A DNA stretch of 64,000 nt, taken from NCBI GenBank assembly GCA_050945515.1, contig JBMNTB010000003.1, positions 1-64,000 on the forward strand, given 5' to 3'. Shown here piece after piece: positions 45,311-54,897 of this stretch (its first letter is position 1; each line of letters opens with the position of its first letter). The notes beneath the pieces were generated by a model. That model ran no database searches. It saw only the letters and a list, made by a program, of their open reading frames with translations, and had not been told where the DNA came from. The stretch comes from UBA1046 sp050945515 (lineage in GTDB: Bacteria > Bacillota > Clostridia > Saccharofermentanales > DTU023). The position numbers and the translations under genes were made by a program.

Positions 45311-46396
45311 CTAATAAGGCTGCTCAGTCCTCAGTAAAGTCGCGTAGATATCTTGAATATTGATCTCTTTCAGATGTCTGCCGATAGCCCGGAGATCAAG
45401 ACGCAGCAATTTAGAAGCCAGATCAATCATCAACGAGGTATATTCGGTGCCAATATCCAGAAGTTGGGCTAAAGTCTCAAGCGGTACCAGGCCATAAGAA
45501 ACATCTTCCAGAATATAGCGGTGATTAAGCGTATTGGGGGCATCAATATCGTCATAGGCATCGGTGCGCCTGATTACTTCATACAGATTTTCACCTTTGA
45601 TATATTGGGTATGGTATGTGCGGTGAAACCATTCTTTGGTGCTGTCAATTACGAAGCCAAGTGCTTCGGCTACCTGTAGCCGCTCGCGATCGATTTCTTC
45701 GATATAGGCGGCGATATGGGGCGTAATGCTGTCCCGGTAATACTTAAAGGTAAAATCCGGATTTTCTATCCAGCCACTATTGAGTAAAACCGGCGCGCAG
45801 TGTAGGATCATGCCGATATTGCCGATGGAAGTCTGGATCATGGAAGCGGCAGGCAAAAAATATGGCCGAATGCATTCGGGTAAATAATATACGATCTCCC
45901 GATTACTCATTTCTCCTATCCCCGCTACATATACGCTATCTTTAAGGGCTAGGACATTCACCTTGTCCTGCGACTGTTTGCGACAGGTATGAATTACGGT
46001 CTGTGTTTCAGCGATTGTCGGGTTGAGAGGATTATCCTGCAGATGGAAATAATGATTAAACTCGATAGCTCCGCAAGTGCGACCGGGACTTAGAATGATC
46101 GGACATTCTTTACGTAGCGTTCGCCCGATCATAATTGCCAGCTCCCGATGTGCGGTAGCGGGAGTAGCGATCAGGATCAAATCAGGTTGGTGCAGTGCCT
46201 CTGCAAGTTGATCAGTAACAGCGGACAGCTTGGCCCGGCCACTTATTTTCCCAATAGCCTGAATGATTCCTGTTTGTTGTAAGATACTGATGTTTTCAAT
46301 AGTCCGGTTCCACAAGGTGATCTCATGACCGTTTAAGGCTAGATGAGCGGCCATTGCCGTCCCCGAGTTACCGGCGCCAATCACTGTAATTTTCAT
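45311..46396 (-). CDS. NAD/NADP octopine/nopaline dehydrogenase-family protein
   Basis: This protein of about 361 residues has a Rossmann motif VIGAGNSGTAMAAHLALNGH at the start and a C-terminal all-helical domain (HCAPVLLNSG...), as in opine dehydrogenases. I choose ATG 46396, seven bases after GAGG; the frame is open from TTG 46408. Such enzymes reductively couple an amino acid with an oxoacid or oxidise the reverse. First gene of the four-gene operon; the pairing with a mutase-like protein suggests unusual amino acid metabolism. Confidence 0.85.
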   Translation of the reverse strand: MKITVIGAGNSGTAMAAHLALNGHEITLWNRTIENISILQQTGIIQAIGKISGRAKLSAVTDQLAEALHQPDLILIATPATAHRELAIMIGRTLRKECPIILSPGRTCGAIEFNHYFHLQDNPLNPTIAETQTVIHTCRKQSQDKVNVLALKDSVYVAGIGEMSNREIVYYLPECIRPYFLPAASMIQTSIGNIGMILHCAPVLLNSGWIENPDFTFKYYRDSITPHIAAYIEEIDRERLQVAEALGFVIDSTKEWFHRTYHTQYIKGENLYEVIRRTDAYDDIDAPNTLNHRYILEDVSYGLVPLETLAQLLDIGTEYTSLMIDLASKLLRLDLRAIGRHLKEINIQDIYATLLRTEQPY

Positions 46397-46527
46397 GATT
46401 TGCCTCAAATTCTAATTGCAATGCAAGCACAACAATAGGCGAGTTATTCCTGGCCAAGCTTCTCTTAAAAGTTGAGCTGTTAAATGCAATATTAGGTGGC
46501 AATATTAAATGTAACACTCTGTAGTAA

Positions 46528-46580
46528 ATGATTTTGTTTTCTCAGGCAGCCTAAGCTGCCTGAGAAAATACATAATCATT
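46528..46580. repeat. Long inverted repeat downstream of the LRR cluster
   Basis: TTTTCTCAGGCAGC (46537-46550) and GCTGCCTGAGAAAA (46555-46568) pair perfectly over 14 bp around CTAA. Outer arms AATGATT (46528-46534) and AATCATT (46574-46580) also match. The T residues lie on the 5' side and A residues on the 3' side on both strands, the reverse of a normal terminator. Confidence 0.8.
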
Positions 46581-46589
46581 CACTTGCAG

Positions 46590-46705
46590 CTACAACCGGC
46601 TTAGAAATTTCGTATCATCCAAATTACATATTCCAATATAACGGCTCATAAGATTATATAACGCATATGTCTTAATTCTAGCCGGTACGTAGATAGACAC
46701 CGTTA
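46590..46705 (-). repeat. 3' flank shared by LRR genes 1 and 2 (copy 1)
   Basis: Sequence from ACCGGCTTAGAAATTT through the last codons of LRR gene 1 recurs almost unchanged at 50149-50262, after LRR gene 2. The duplication unit therefore included about 90 bp beyond the stop codon. Confidence 0.9.
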
Positions 46706-49700
46706 CTATCAAAGTAGTACCATTTGCCATCATCTAAAACCCAACCGGTCTTCATGACGCCGGATTTACGATCTAAGAAGTACCATTTACCTCCATCTAA
46801 TAGCCAGCCGGTTTGCATGGCGCCGGAACTACGATTTAAGAAGTACCATCTGCCACTGTCCAAAAGCCAGCCGGTTTGCATGGCGCCGGAATTACGATTT
46901 AAGAAGTACCATTTACCTCCATCTAATAGCCAGCCCGTTTGCATAGCACCGGAATTACGATTTAAGAAGTACCATCTGCCACTGTCTAAAAGCCAACCCG
47001 TTTGCATAGCACCGGAACTACGATTTAAGAAGTACCACCTGCCACTGTCCAAGAGCCAGCCTGTTTGCATGATCCCGGAACTGCGATTTAAGAAGTACCA
47101 CCTGCCGTTATCTAAGAGCCAACCGGTTTGCATCACTCCGGTACTGCGATTTAAGAAGTACCATCTGCCTCTGTCTAAGAGCCAGTCCGTACACATACGG
47201 CCACTGTCAGGATGGAAGTAATACCAATCACCTGCTTCAGACAAATACCAGCCATGTTGTCTGGCACCGGTTTCATCGTCCAGATAATATTTATTATCTT
47301 CACTATCAGTATACCAACCGGTTACTTTCTCACCGCTTTCATCATAGAAATACCATTCGCCGCCTTCTTCTACCCAGCCTGTAAGTATCCCCGACTTGAC
47401 CCAGGTGAAGTATACTTCCATATCCGGTGTGGAGTCGAATATATAATCATCATCGTATTCGTCATCAGGTGGAACATCAAGTTTGTCCCGATCCGCCTTC
47501 GTATCGTAGACATACCTTAGTTCCGCCTGCCCTATATCATCTTCTATCGTCAGAATGCCGCTGGTAGCATCATAATTGTAGCCAGCCGGCAACGGGTTGC
47601 CATTTGCCAAGGTCACAGCATTGATATTTGCAATGTCAACTCCGGCAAAGGAACCTAGGTTAATCTTGTAGTAATTACCTTCTTGGATTCCCTGGATTTC
47701 TCCAGCGGCCTGTGGACAGGTACGTAATTGCCACAGCTCCGTACAAGCAGATACATCCAGTGATGTCAGTTGATTGTTAGAACATTCAAGACGCCACAAA
47801 TCTGCACAGGCAGACACGTCCAGCTCTGGTAGCTGATTATCAGAACAAGAAAGATAAGCCAGGTTAATTAGATTCGCTACATCCAGCTCTGTTAGATAGT
47901 TACCATCACACCAAAGACGAGTTAGGTTAGTTAGATTCGCTACGTCCAGCTCTGTTAGCTGATTAGAAAAACAAGAAAGACGGATCAGTTTATTTAGATT
48001 CGATACATTAAGCTCCGTTAGCTGATTATCATAACAAAAAAGATCGGTTAGCTTATTTAAATTTGATACTTCCAGCTCTATGAGCTGATTCATACCACAG
48101 TTAAGATCAGTCAGGTTATTTAGATTCGATACATTAAGCTCCGTTAGCTGATTAAAATAACAATCAAGAAGAGTCAGGCTAGTCAGATTCGAGACGTCCA
48201 GCTCTGTTAGTTGATTAGAACCAAATCTAAGCTCAATCAGTTTATTAAGATTCGAAACATCCAGCTCAGTTAGTTGATTATAACCACAGTCAAGACGAGT
48301 CAGATTAGTTAGATTCGAAACATTCAGTTCTGTTAGCTGGTTATCACCGCAATAAAGATGAGTCAGGCTCGTCAGATTCGAGACGTCCAGCTCAGTTAGT
48401 TGATTATAACTACAGTCAAGACGAGTCAGATTAGTTAGATTCGAAACATCCAGTTCTGTTAGTTGATTAGAATAACAAGAAAGCTCAGTCAGGTTAGTCA
48501 AATTCGATACGTCCAGATCTGTTAGTTGATTAGAGCCACAGCCAAGATCAGTCAGTTTATTTAGATTCGATACATTAAGCTCCGTTAGCTGATTATCACA
48601 ACAATCAAGATAAGTCAGATTAGTTAGATTAGATACGTCAAGCTCTGTTAGTTGATTAGAATCACAAGAAAGAAAAGTCAGGTTAGTCAAATTCGATACG
48701 TCCAGATCTGTTAGCTGGTTTTCGTAACAGCCAAGATCCGTCAGGTTAGTTAGATTCGTTACATCAAGCTCGGTTAGCTGATTAGAATAACAAGAAAGAA
48801 AAGTCAGGTTAACTAGATTTGATACGTTTAGTCCAGCTAGCTGATTGTCTCCACACCAAAGCTTAGTCAGGCTCGTACAGCCTGTTACATTCAAATCTGT
48901 CAACTGATTAGAAGAACAAGAAAGCTCATTCAGGTTTGTTAGATTCGATACGTTAAGTCCTGTTAGCTGATTAGAATCACAAGAAAGATGCTCTAGATCA
49001 GCTAGATTCGAAACATCCAGATCTGTTAGTTGATTGTCTCCACACCAAAGCTTAGTCAGGCTCGTACAGCCTGTTACATTCAAATCTGTCAGCTGATTAG
49101 AAGAACAAGAAAGCTCATTCAGGTTTGTTAGATTCGATACGTTAAGTCCTGTTAGCTGATTAGAACCACAGCTAAGCTCATTCAGGTTTGTTAGATTAGA
49201 TACGTTAAGCTCTGTTAGTTGATTGTAATAACAATGAAGATAGGTCAGGCTAATTAGACTCGAAACGTTAAGCTCTGTTAGCTGATTAGAACCACAGTAA
49301 AGATGAATCAGGTTATTTAGATTAGTTACATTGAGTTCTGTTAACTGATTATTATAACAATGAAGAGCATTCAGATTAGTTAAACTCGAAATATTAAGCT
49401 TTGTTAGATCGTTATCGTTACAAGAAAGAGAAGTCAGATAAGTAAAATGCTCAATTCCGGTCATATCTGCTATACTTTGGCTACTGCAATTCATTTCGGT
49501 TACGTTACTTAGTTCGGAAACCTGTAGAGTACCATCATCATCTTGATCGTATTGCCTTACGTGTTCTCTGAAGTTTTCATCCGGGAAGTTAGTCTCGTTA
49601 ATCTCCACATCACCTGCTGCTAAAGCCCTGACAGCAGACTCATCAACACTATCTGTTTCCGCTGCTTCCTCAGATACTGCATCTGCTTCAGCCATGTTGT

Positions 49701-50049
49701 CAGTCGCTAAGTCTGATACTGCGTCTGCCTGTTCTACATCCGTTGCTTCATCTGACGTATCTTCAGATGTCGGTTTATCTTGTTCTGCATCGACTGGTTT
49801 TTCGGCCATGCTATCAGTTGCTGAATCTGAGACTGTGTCTGCTTCTTCCTGTCCTACATCCGTTGCTTCATCTGACATATCTTCAGATATACCCGTATTT
49901 TCTTCAAACGGTTCATCTGCAAGCTCAGATTCAACATTCTCTGTAGAGCTACTCGCAAAGAGTGTCACTGTAAATACCTGCGAGGTCAAAACTGCTATTA
50001 CTAACAGTATGGCCAGTAGCACTGATCTGCTCTTTTGTCTAGTCTTCAT
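46678..50049 (-). CDS. LRR surface protein 1: 27 leucine-rich repeats plus wall-binding repeats
   Basis: This 1,123-residue exported protein has a signal peptide (1-32) and a low-complexity acidic region (33-148). A segment INETNFPDENFREHVRQYD follows with an EF-hand-like DQDDDGTLQVSEL. There are 27 consecutive leucine-rich repeats of exactly 21 residues (NQLTELDVSNLTNLTxLxCxx). A linker domain comes next, then about 11 C-terminal repeats of the choline-binding type (GWLLDSGRWYFLNRSSGAMQ). It should attach non-covalently to wall polymers by the C-terminus and present the LRR face outward, like an internalin. Start ATG has GGAGG upstream. Confidence 0.92.
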   Translation of the reverse strand: MKTRQKSRSVLLAILLVIAVLTSQVFTVTLFASSSTENVESELADEPFEENTGISEDMSDEATDVGQEEADTVSDSATDSMAEKPVDAEQDKPTSEDTSDEATDVEQADAVSDLATDNMAEADAVSEEAAETDSVDESAVRALAAGDVEINETNFPDENFREHVRQYDQDDDGTLQVSELSNVTEMNCSSQSIADMTGIEHFTYLTSLSCNDNDLTKLNISSLTNLNALHCYNNQLTELNVTNLNNLIHLYCGSNQLTELNVSSLISLTYLHCYYNQLTELNVSNLTNLNELSCGSNQLTGLNVSNLTNLNELSCSSNQLTDLNVTGCTSLTKLWCGDNQLTDLDVSNLADLEHLSCDSNQLTGLNVSNLTNLNELSCSSNQLTDLNVTGCTSLTKLWCGDNQLAGLNVSNLVNLTFLSCYSNQLTELDVTNLTNLTDLGCYENQLTDLDVSNLTNLTFLSCDSNQLTELDVSNLTNLTYLDCCDNQLTELNVSNLNKLTDLGCGSNQLTDLDVSNLTNLTELSCYSNQLTELDVSNLTNLTRLDCSYNQLTELDVSNLTSLTHLYCGDNQLTELNVSNLTNLTRLDCGYNQLTELDVSNLNKLIELRFGSNQLTELDVSNLTSLTLLDCYFNQLTELNVSNLNNLTDLNCGMNQLIELEVSNLNKLTDLFCYDNQLTELNVSNLNKLIRLSCFSNQLTELDVANLTNLTRLWCDGNYLTELDVANLINLAYLSCSDNQLPELDVSACADLWRLECSNNQLTSLDVSACTELWQLRTCPQAAGEIQGIQEGNYYKINLGSFAGVDIANINAVTLANGNPLPAGYNYDATSGILTIEDDIGQAELRYVYDTKADRDKLDVPPDDEYDDDYIFDSTPDMEVYFTWVKSGILTGWVEEGGEWYFYDESGEKVTGWYTDSEDNKYYLDDETGARQHGWYLSEAGDWYYFHPDSGRMCTDWLLDRGRWYFLNRSTGVMQTGWLLDNGRWYFLNRSSGIMQTGWLLDSGRWYFLNRSSGAMQTGWLLDSGRWYFLNRNSGAMQTGWLLDGGKWYFLNRNSGAMQTGWLLDSGRWYFLNRSSGAMQTGWLLDGGKWYFLDRKSGVMKTGWVLDDGKWYYFDSNGVYLRTG
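46720..47185 (-). repeat. 63-66 bp wall-binding repeats of LRR protein 1
   Basis: Eight closely matching units on the plus strand each contain AAGAAGTACCA and CCGGTTTGCATGG-like cores. They encode the WYFLNRSSGAMQTGW repeats. Adjacent copies differ by few bases and should recombine readily. Confidence 0.85.
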
Positions 50050-50148
50050 TGCTTTCCTCCTGGTCGTCCAGTTATATTTACTCTTATATTATATATTATA
50101 TGTAAAATATTATTTCGGATAAAAGTATTTCAAATATTATCTACTACT

Positions 50149-50262
50149 GTAACCGGCTTAGAAATTTTGTATCATCCAAATTACATGTTCCAATATAACG
50201 GCTCATAAGATTATATAACGCATATGTCTTAATTCTAGCCGGTACGTAGATAGACACCGTTG
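50149..50262 (-). repeat. 3' flank shared by LRR genes 1 and 2 (copy 2)
   Basis: Near-identical to 46590-46705. It lies between the LRR gene 2 stop and the AT-rich leader of LRR gene 1. Confidence 0.9.
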
Positions 50263-53200
50263 CTATCAAAGAAGTACCATTTGCCATCATCTAAAACCCA
50301 ACCGGTTTGCATGATCCCCGAACTGCGGTTAAAGAAATACCACTTGCCACTGTCCAAGAGCCAGCCGGTTTGCATGGCGCCGGAACTACGATTTAGGAAG
50401 TACCACTTGCCACTGTCCAAAAGCCAGCCGGTTTGCATGGCGCCGGAACTACGATTTAGGAAGTACCACTTGCCACTGTCCAAAAGCCAGCCGGTTTGCA
50501 TGATACCGGAACTGCGGTTTAAGAAGTACCACCTGCCGTTATCTAAGAGCCAACCAGTTTGCATCACTCCGGTACTGCGATTTAAGAAGTACCACCTGCC
50601 ACTGTCCAAAAGCCAGCCTGTTTGCATAGCACCGGAACTACGATTTAAGAAGTACCACTTGCCACTGTCCAAGAGCCAGCCTGTTTGCATGATTCCGGAA
50701 CTGCGATTTAAGAAGTACCACCTGCCGTTATCTAAGAGCCAACCAGTTTGCATCACTCCGGTACTGCGATTTAAGAAGTACCATCTGCCTCTGTCTAAGA
50801 GCCAGTCCGTACACATACGGCCACTGTCAGGATGGAAGTAATACCAATCACCTGCTTCAGACAAATACCAGCCATGCTGTCTGGCACCGGTTTCATCGTC
50901 CAGATAATATTTATTATCTTCACTATCAGTATACCAACCGGTTACTTTTTCACCGGTTTCATCATAGAAATACCATTCGCCGGCTTCTTCTACCCAGCCT
51001 GTAAGTATCCCCGACTTGACCCAGGTGAAGTATACTTCCATATCCGGTGTGGAGTCGATTATGTCACCGTAGTCTTCATAAGGGGGGACATCAAGCTTGT
51101 CACGATTCGCCTTCGTATCGTAGACATACTTTAGTTCCGCCTGTTCCATACTAGCTTCTATCGTCAGAATGCCGCTGGTAGCATCATAATTGTAGCCAGC
51201 CGGCAACGGGTCGCCATTTGCCAAGGTCACAGCCTTGATATTTGCAATGTCAACTCCGGCGAAGGAACCTAGGTTAATCTTGTAGTAATTACCTTCTTGG
51301 ATTCCCTGGATTTCTCCAGCGGCCTGTGGACAGGTATGTAATTGCCACAGCTCTGTACAAGCAGATACGTCCAGTGATGTCAGTTGATTGTTAGAACAGT
51401 CAAGACGCCACAAATCTGCACAGGCAGACACGTCCAGCTCTGTTAGCTGATTAGAAAAACAAGAAAGAGTATCCAGGTTTATACAATCAGCAACATTAAG
51501 TGCGGTTAATTTATTGTTTTCGCATGAAAGGGTGTTAAGGCTTGTACAATCAGATGCATATAAAACTGTCAGTTTATTGGCATTGCAAGAAAGTTCCGTC
51601 AGATTTGTACAACCGGATACGTCCAGCTCAGTTAGATGATTAGAATCACAATCAAGATAAATCAGGTTGCTTAGATTTACTACGTTCAGCTCAGGTAGCT
51701 GATTGGAATCACAATAAAGAATAGTCAAGTTATTTAAATTCGCTATGTCCAGCTCTGTTAGCTGGTTATAACCACAATAAATCTCAGCCAAGCTATTCAG
51801 ATTCGCTATATTCAGATCTGTTAGCTGATTAGAACCACAATTAAGAGAAGTCAAGTTATTTAGATTCGCTGCATTTAGCTCTGTTAGCTGATTAGAATTA
51901 CAATCAAGATAAATCAGATTATTTAGATTCCCTACATTGAGTTCTGTTAATTGGTTAGAAGCACAAAAAAGATAAGTCAGGTTATTTAGATTCGCTGCGT
52001 CCAGCTTTGTTAGCTGATTAGAACCGCAGCCAAGACTAGTTAGGTTATTTAGATTCGCTACATCAAGCCTTGCTAGCTGATTAGAATAACAATCAAGGTA
52101 AGTCAGGCTTGTTAGATTCGAAACACCTAGCTCTGTTAGCTGATTATAAGAACAAAAAAGATTAGACAAACTTGTACAGCCAGTTACGTTCAACTCTGTT
52201 AGCTGATTAGAACTACAATAAAGACTAGTCAGGTTATTTAGATTCGCTACATCAAGCCTTGCTAGCTGATTAGAATAACAATCAAGATAAGTCAAACTAG
52301 TTAGACTGGATACATTAAGTTCTACTAGCTGATTAGAATTGCAATGAAGATGAGAAAGGTTTATTAGATTAGATACATTAAGCTCTGTTAGCTGATTAGA
52401 ATCACAATCAAGGTAAGTCAGGTTATTTAAATTTGCTATGTTCAGCCCTGCTAGCTGATTAGAATAACAATCAAGATAAGTCAGATTGGTTAGATTAGAT
52501 ACGTCAAGCTCTGTTAGTTGATTAGCGTAACAAGAAAGAGAAGTAAGTTTAGTTAAATTTGATATGTTCAGATCCGTTAATTGATTGTTCCAACAATGAA
52601 GTTCAGCTAGATAAGTAAAATTCTCAATTCCGGTCATATCAGCTATGTTTTCGCTGCTACAGTCCATACTGGTGATGGCATTTAGTTCGGATACCTGTAG
52701 AGTACCATCGTCATCTTGATCATATTGCCTTACGTGTTCTCTGAAGTTCTCATCCGGAAAGTTAGTCTCATTAATCTCTATATCACCTGATGCTAAAGCC
52801 CTGACAGCAGACTTATTAACGCTATCTACTTCCGCTGCTTCGCTAGCTACGGCATATTCATCAGTTGTGTTGTCAACTGCGGACTCTCCTTCGGGTGCTG
52901 TATCTGTTGTTTCCGCAAGCATATCTTCAGATTTAGGCTTATCTTCTTCGGCATTGTCGGTTTCTTCGCCCTGTTCCAATGTTTCGCTGGCAACATCATC
53001 TTCCTCGGCAGTGTTGTCAACTGCTGAATCTGTCACTGCGGGCTCTCCTTCCTGTGCTACTTCCGCAAATGCTTCTTCAATTGTCAACTCATGCTCTTCT
53101 GTGGGAGTAGGCCCATCTTCGTCAGTCGGCGCAACGTCTTCTTCAGAAGTGCTGGTTTCTGCAGTCTCTTCCGCTGCAGGCATAGGTTCTGCTCTATCCG

Positions 53201-53306
53201 CAGGGCTACTCGCAAAGAGTGTCAGCGTAAATACCTGGGAGGTCAAAACTGCTATTACTAACAGTATGGCCAGTAGAACTGATCTGCTCTTTTGCCTGGT
53301 CTTCAT
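50235..53306 (-). CDS. LRR surface protein 2: 20 leucine-rich repeats plus wall-binding repeats
   Basis: This 1,023-residue paralogue of LRR protein 1 has an almost identical signal peptide and a longer, different acidic linker (about 35-170). The EF-hand-like DQDDDGTLQVSEL is followed by 20 LRRs of 21 residues and about 12 wall-binding repeats, in which the block RGR/NGR/SGK appears twice. Some LRRs near the end (NKLTVLYASDCTSLNTLSCEN-like units) diverge from the rest. Start ATG follows GGGGGAAGG. It is 22 bp downstream of LRR gene 3, probably in the same transcript. Confidence 0.92.
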   Translation of the reverse strand: MKTRQKSRSVLLAILLVIAVLTSQVFTLTLFASSPADRAEPMPAAEETAETSTSEEDVAPTDEDGPTPTEEHELTIEEAFAEVAQEGEPAVTDSAVDNTAEEDDVASETLEQGEETDNAEEDKPKSEDMLAETTDTAPEGESAVDNTTDEYAVASEAAEVDSVNKSAVRALASGDIEINETNFPDENFREHVRQYDQDDDGTLQVSELNAITSMDCSSENIADMTGIENFTYLAELHCWNNQLTDLNISNLTKLTSLSCYANQLTELDVSNLTNLTYLDCYSNQLAGLNIANLNNLTYLDCDSNQLTELNVSNLINLSHLHCNSNQLVELNVSSLTSLTYLDCYSNQLARLDVANLNNLTSLYCSSNQLTELNVTGCTSLSNLFCSYNQLTELGVSNLTSLTYLDCYSNQLARLDVANLNNLTSLGCGSNQLTKLDAANLNNLTYLFCASNQLTELNVGNLNNLIYLDCNSNQLTELNAANLNNLTSLNCGSNQLTDLNIANLNSLAEIYCGYNQLTELDIANLNNLTILYCDSNQLPELNVVNLSNLIYLDCDSNHLTELDVSGCTNLTELSCNANKLTVLYASDCTSLNTLSCENNKLTALNVADCINLDTLSCFSNQLTELDVSACADLWRLDCSNNQLTSLDVSACTELWQLHTCPQAAGEIQGIQEGNYYKINLGSFAGVDIANIKAVTLANGDPLPAGYNYDATSGILTIEASMEQAELKYVYDTKANRDKLDVPPYEDYGDIIDSTPDMEVYFTWVKSGILTGWVEEAGEWYFYDETGEKVTGWYTDSEDNKYYLDDETGARQHGWYLSEAGDWYYFHPDSGRMCTDWLLDRGRWYFLNRSTGVMQTGWLLDNGRWYFLNRSSGIMQTGWLLDSGKWYFLNRSSGAMQTGWLLDSGRWYFLNRSTGVMQTGWLLDNGRWYFLNRSSGIMQTGWLLDSGKWYFLNRSSGAMQTGWLLDSGKWYFLNRSSGAMQTGWLLDSGKWYFFNRSSGIMQTGWVLDDGKWYFFDSNGVYLRTG
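50270..50810 (-). repeat. 63-66 bp wall-binding repeats of LRR protein 2
   Basis: Nine units of the same family as 46720-47185. Two blocks (about 50505-50640 and 50690-50800) are nearly identical, indicating an internal duplication of a multi-unit segment. Confidence 0.85.
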
Positions 53307-53328
53307 TTCCTTCCCCCTGTTTGCCTAT

Positions 53329-54876
53329 CTAACCGGAACGAATATAAACGCCATTACTATCGAATAAGTACCATTTACCATCATCTAAAACCCAACCGGT
53401 CTTCATGACACCGGATTTACGATCTAAGAAGTACCACTTACCTCCATCTAATAGCCAGCCGGTCTTCATGACACCGGATTTACGATCTAAGAAGTACCAT
53501 TTACCTCCATCCAATAGCCAGCCGGTTTTCATGGCGCCGGAACTACGATTCAGGAAGTACCACCTGCCACTGTCCAAGAGCCAGCCGGTTTGCATGGCAC
53601 CGGAACTACGATTCAGGAAGTACCATTTACCTCCATCTAAGAGCCAACCAGTTCGCATGGCACCAGAACTACGATTTAAGAAGTACCACTTGCCACTGTC
53701 CAAAAGCCAGCCAGTTTGCATGATACCGGAACTGCGATTTAAGAAGAACCATTTGCCGCTGTCAAAGAGCCAGCCGGTTTGCATGATCCCGGAACTACGG
53801 TTTAAGAAGTACCACCTGCCGTTATCTAAGAGCCAACCGGTTACCTTTTCACCGGTCTCATCGTAAAAATACCATTCACCGGCTTCTTCTACCCAGCCTG
53901 TAAGAATTTCAGGCTTAAAATATACCTCCATATAAGGTTGAGCATCAATATTGTCCAAATTAGCCTTCGTGTCATAGAGATACCTTAGTTTCACCAGCTC
54001 CATTTCAGCTCCTATCGTTAGAATGCCATTGCCGGCATCATAACTGTAACCGTTTGGAAGCGGCTGACCGTCAGCTAGCGTCACTTCCAATATGTTTTCT
54101 ATGTCCACATCGGTTAAATTGCCCAAATTAATCGTATACTGATCCCCATCTTTGACAGCGAGAACTGTACTTGTTGTCTGCGGGCAAGTCGTCAACTGCT
54201 GTAGCTTTGTACAGGCAGATAAATCCAGCCCCGTCAGATGATTATTAAAACAAGAAAGCTTAGTCAGGTTCGTTAAATTCGCTACGTTAAGCTCTGTTAA
54301 TTGATTAGAACCACAGTAAAACTCAATTAGATTATTTAGGCTGGATGTGTCCAGATTCGTTAGATTATTGGAATTACAGAGAAAATATTTCAGGCTAATG
54401 AGATCAGTTACATCAAGTTCAGTTAGCTGATTATGACCACAGTCAAAACTAGTCAGGTCAGTTAGATTCGATATGTTCAGCTCTGTTAGCTGATTAGAGG
54501 AACAATAAAGATGAGTCAGGCTGGTAAAATGCTCAATTCCCGTCATATCGGCTATGCCCTTGTCGTTGCCATTCATTTTAGTTACGACACTAAGCTCAGA
54601 TTCCTGTAGGGTACCATCATTGTCTGTATCGTATTGTCTTACATGTACTCTGAAGATTTCATCAGGAAAATTCGTCTCGTTAATTACCACATCACCCGAT
54701 GCTGTAGCCTTGACGGAAGATTCATCAATGCTATCTCCTTTTGTTGCAGACATAGGTTCCGTTCCATCCGCAGGGCTATTCGCAAAGAGTGTTACCGCAA
54801 ATGCCTGAGATGCTAAAACTGTTAAAACTAACATTGTGGCCAGTAGCACTGACCTGTTCTTTTGCCTGGTCTTCAT
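53329..54876 (-). CDS. LRR surface protein 3: 5 leucine-rich repeats plus wall-binding repeats
   Basis: This 515-residue paralogue has the same signal peptide type (MKTRQKNRSVLLATMLV) but a short linker. The EF-hand-like DTDNDGTLQESEL is followed by only five LRRs and about nine wall-binding repeats. I place the start at ATG 54876 after GGGGGAAG; the frame is open from TTG 54897. Wall-binding units GGKWYFLDRKSGVMKTG occur twice in tandem. It is first in the operon with LRR gene 2 and may be the short ancestral form or a contracted one. Confidence 0.9.
   Translation of the reverse strand: MKTRQKNRSVLLATMLVLTVLASQAFAVTLFANSPADGTEPMSATKGDSIDESSVKATASGDVVINETNFPDEIFRVHVRQYDTDNDGTLQESELSVVTKMNGNDKGIADMTGIEHFTSLTHLYCSSNQLTELNISNLTDLTSFDCGHNQLTELDVTDLISLKYFLCNSNNLTNLDTSSLNNLIEFYCGSNQLTELNVANLTNLTKLSCFNNHLTGLDLSACTKLQQLTTCPQTTSTVLAVKDGDQYTINLGNLTDVDIENILEVTLADGQPLPNGYSYDAGNGILTIGAEMELVKLRYLYDTKANLDNIDAQPYMEVYFKPEILTGWVEEAGEWYFYDETGEKVTGWLLDNGRWYFLNRSSGIMQTGWLFDSGKWFFLNRSSGIMQTGWLLDSGKWYFLNRSSGAMRTGWLLDGGKWYFLNRSSGAMQTGWLLDSGRWYFLNRSSGAMKTGWLLDGGKWYFLDRKSGVMKTGWLLDGGKWYFLDRKSGVMKTGWVLDDGKWYLFDSNGVYIRSG
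53390..53845 (-). repeat. 63-66 bp wall-binding repeats of LRR protein 3
   Basis: About eight units of the same family. The first two on the plus strand (CTTCATGACACCGGATTTACG cores, 19 bases or so) are practically identical. Confidence 0.8.
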
Positions 54877-54897
54877 TTTCTTCCCCCTGGTTGCCAA

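Noticed and set aside
46724..47221. Plus-strand open frames opposite the wall-binding repeats (also 50260-50841 and 53405-53866)
   Set aside because: Shadow frames. Composition is explained by the minus-strand repeats, and none has a ribosome site.
47700..49440. Regular 63-bp repeats as a possible non-coding array
   Set aside because: They encode exact 21-residue leucine-rich repeats in one frame.
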